A stretch of DNA of 15,022 nt from Candidatus Faecivivens stercorigallinarum (GTDB taxonomy: Bacteria; Bacillota; Clostridia; Oscillospirales; Ruminococcaceae). Shown one piece after another: positions 13,838 to 15,022 of this stretch. Where the stretch lies: the NCBI GenBank assembly GCA_018715465.1, contig DVLN01000123.1, forward strand, positions 1-15,022. The letters are read 5' to 3'. A model generated the notes under the pieces. It was not told the origin of the DNA. It did no database searches and saw only the letters and a program-made list of their open reading frames with translations. Every line of letters begins with the position of its first letter. The first letter of the stretch is position 1. The translations under genes were made by a program, and so were the position numbers.

Positions 13838-14911
13838 TCAAAATGTGCTGATAACCTCTTCGTCCAGCGAACGCACCAGCTGGGCGGCCAGTTTGACCGC
13901 GTTTTCATAATCGCAGATCGACGCAAATCCATGGTGGGTATGGGCATACCGCACCGGCACGCTCAGGACAATCGTCGGAACGCCCTGCCCGGTCAGGTTG
14001 ATCTGGGCGCCGTTGGTGCGTCCGCCGGTTCTGACCGCCTGCTGAGTCGGAATCCCGTATTCTTTGGCAAGATCGAGGGTGTACCGCATCAGCCGCGGGT
14101 TAGTAATCATCCCGAGGTCATAGTGACGCAGCATAACGCCCCGTCCCAGTCCGGTCTGAATCTCAAGCGGCGGGGTAAAGGTATCGTCAGCCGGCGCACC
14201 TTCAAACACAATCGCAAGGTCGGGATGAACCGTCCGGGCCGCAACCTGCACCCCGCGGTCGCCGACCTCCTCCTGTGAGGACAATACACCGGTCACATCG
14301 ACCGCCAGCTCTTCCCCGTCCAGCTCCCGCAGGGTATCGCACAGCACCCCACAGCCTGCCCGGCAGTCAAATGCCTTGCCCAGCATCACGCCGTTCTTTT
14401 CGTTATACTCAAAATCGACGTCGGGAACGACCGGCGCGCCGGTCTCCATCCCCAGTGCAACCGCTTCTTCATAGCTCGCGGCGCCGACATCAATGACCAT
14501 CTCGGAAATATCTGGCACCTTTCCCCGCTCGGACACCGGCAGAAAATGCACCGGCCGGGTCGCGACAACACCGGTGATCCAGTTCCCTTCCACCGTCCGC
14601 ACCCGTACCCGTGAAGCGGGCACCGTATAGTTGACCCAGCCGCCCAAGGGCAAAAATCGCATCGTCCCGTCCCCAAGAATCGAACGGATCATAAAGCCGA
14701 CCTCGTCCGAATGGGCATCCAGCATCACGACCGGCCGGTCTCCGGTGTTTTCCCGGCGGGAAAGATACAGGTTGCGGAGAGAATCCTCCGAACAGGCGGT
14801 CAGCCCCTCCATCTCCGCGCGGGCAATGGCGATGACCTCGTCTTCAAAACCGGACGGGCCGTTTGCGTCCGAAAGACGGCTGATCAGTTCAAGCGTACGT
14901 TTTCGATTCAT
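13838..14911 (-). CDS. M42-family metallo-aminopeptidase
   Basis: This family forms large tetrahedral dodecamers that trim N-terminal residues from peptides in the cytoplasm; some members were once named cellulase M or endoglucanase. The 357 residues are the usual length. The two-metal site is visible: H67 and D69 in DAHSDEVG, D182 in FDCRAG, general base E214 and ligand E215 in SSQEEVGDRG, E237 in VFEGAPADD and H324 in YAHTHHG. The fourth ligand is Glu rather than the Asp of the best-studied members, which may affect metal choice or specificity. A GAGGT ribosome site lies 8 bases before ATG 14911. It is the first gene of a two-gene unit with the xylosidase. The specificity cannot be read from sequence. 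Confidence 0.92.
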   Translation of the reverse strand: MNRKRTLELISRLSDANGPSGFEDEVIAIARAEMEGLTACSEDSLRNLYLSRRENTGDRPVVMLDAHSDEVGFMIRSILGDGTMRFLPLGGWVNYTVPASRVRVRTVEGNWITGVVATRPVHFLPVSERGKVPDISEMVIDVGAASYEEAVALGMETGAPVVPDVDFEYNEKNGVMLGKAFDCRAGCGVLCDTLRELDGEELAVDVTGVLSSQEEVGDRGVQVAARTVHPDLAIVFEGAPADDTFTPPLEIQTGLGRGVMLRHYDLGMITNPRLMRYTLDLAKEYGIPTQQAVRTGGRTNGAQINLTGQGVPTIVLSVPVRYAHTHHGFASICDYENAVKLAAQLVRSLDEEVISTF

Positions 14912-14926
14912 GATAATACCTCGATT

Positions 14927-14947
14927 CGATGCAGTTTACAGGCATCG
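14927..14947. promoter_or_regulatory. Inverted repeat in the M42 leader
   Basis: CGATGC (14927-14932) is the reverse complement of GCATCG (14942-14947), with a 9-base loop, 16 bases upstream of the M42 start. A second small palindrome, GTTCC-ATC-GGAAC (14947-14959), follows. Both lie between the promoter and the ribosome site, so they may form leader structure or bind a regulator. Confidence 0.35.
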
Positions 14948-14979
14948 TTCCATCGGAACAGACCTTCCAAATCAAGGAT

Positions 14980-15008
14980 ATTTTAGCACGAAAGCATGAT
15001 TCTTGCAA
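14980..15008 (-). promoter_or_regulatory. Promoter of the M42 peptidase-xylosidase unit
   Basis: On the minus strand TTGCAA (15003-15008) and TAAAAT (complement of 14980-14985) are separated by 17 bases. The predicted start near 14973 gives a leader of about 62 bases. No catabolite-responsive element was clear. Confidence 0.7.
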
Positions 15009-15022
15009 GACAAAATCCGTTA

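Noticed and set aside
13828..13841. Possible promoter between the M42 peptidase and xylosidase genes
   Set aside because: A TTGACA is present on the minus strand, but the sequence 17 bases on is GC-rich with no -10 box, and the gap is only 45 bases.

Overview
The window reads as a moderately GC-rich Firmicutes genome, most likely a gut-type Clostridia (Oscillospiraceae/Ruminococcaceae-like). The basis is qualitative: Gram-positive lipoproteins with long Ser/Asp/Glu linkers, a kinase-like protein of the zinc-ribbon/PASTA type common in clostridia, AGGAGG-type ribosome binding sites, consensus sigma-A promoters, and a YicI-type xylosidase with GlpK and an M42 peptidase. No rRNA, tRNA or CRISPR array was seen.

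Region 1 (1-1400) is the edge of an integrated mobile element. It holds the last codons of an unidentified gene, a hairpin-rich stretch, a complete AP2-type tyrosine integrase, and then a structured non-coding stretch (tandem TGTTACCAAC repeats and a 61-nt interrupted palindrome) where the element probably ends.

Region 2 (1400-8752) is the most distinctive part. A minus-strand run encodes two full-length paralogous lipoproteins, a PstS-like phosphate-binding-type lipoprotein without transporter genes, and a small secreted protein with a C-terminal membrane anchor. Divergent from it is a 687-residue membrane protein with a zinc ribbon, a kinase fold, a transmembrane helix, a Ser/Glu linker and two PASTA-like repeats. 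The kinase fold has lost its catalytic residues (VAIK Lys to Arg, HRD Asp to Gly, DFG Asp to Gly), so it looks like a pseudokinase. The divergent intergenic region has a perfect TTGACA-17-TATAAT promoter, an 8-bp inverted repeat just upstream of its -35, and an intrinsic-terminator-like hairpin in the leader. A VOC-family protein follows the pseudokinase in the same unit, closed by a strong terminator. I infer that this locus is a cell-surface sensing module: a pseudokinase receptor and several lipoproteins sharing the same kind of acidic Ser-rich stalk. This is a hypothesis.

Region 3 (8753-15022) is metabolic. It has a PF00756-type esterase with its own promoter, a bidirectional terminator, a monocistronic glycerol kinase on the minus strand with its own promoter, and a minus-strand pair made of an M42 metallo-aminopeptidase followed by a GH31 alpha-xylosidase. 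The pair is transcribed from a promoter at the right edge and ends in a hairpin just before the glpK promoter. It suits a fermenter that recovers xyloglucan oligosaccharides, peptides, esters and glycerol.
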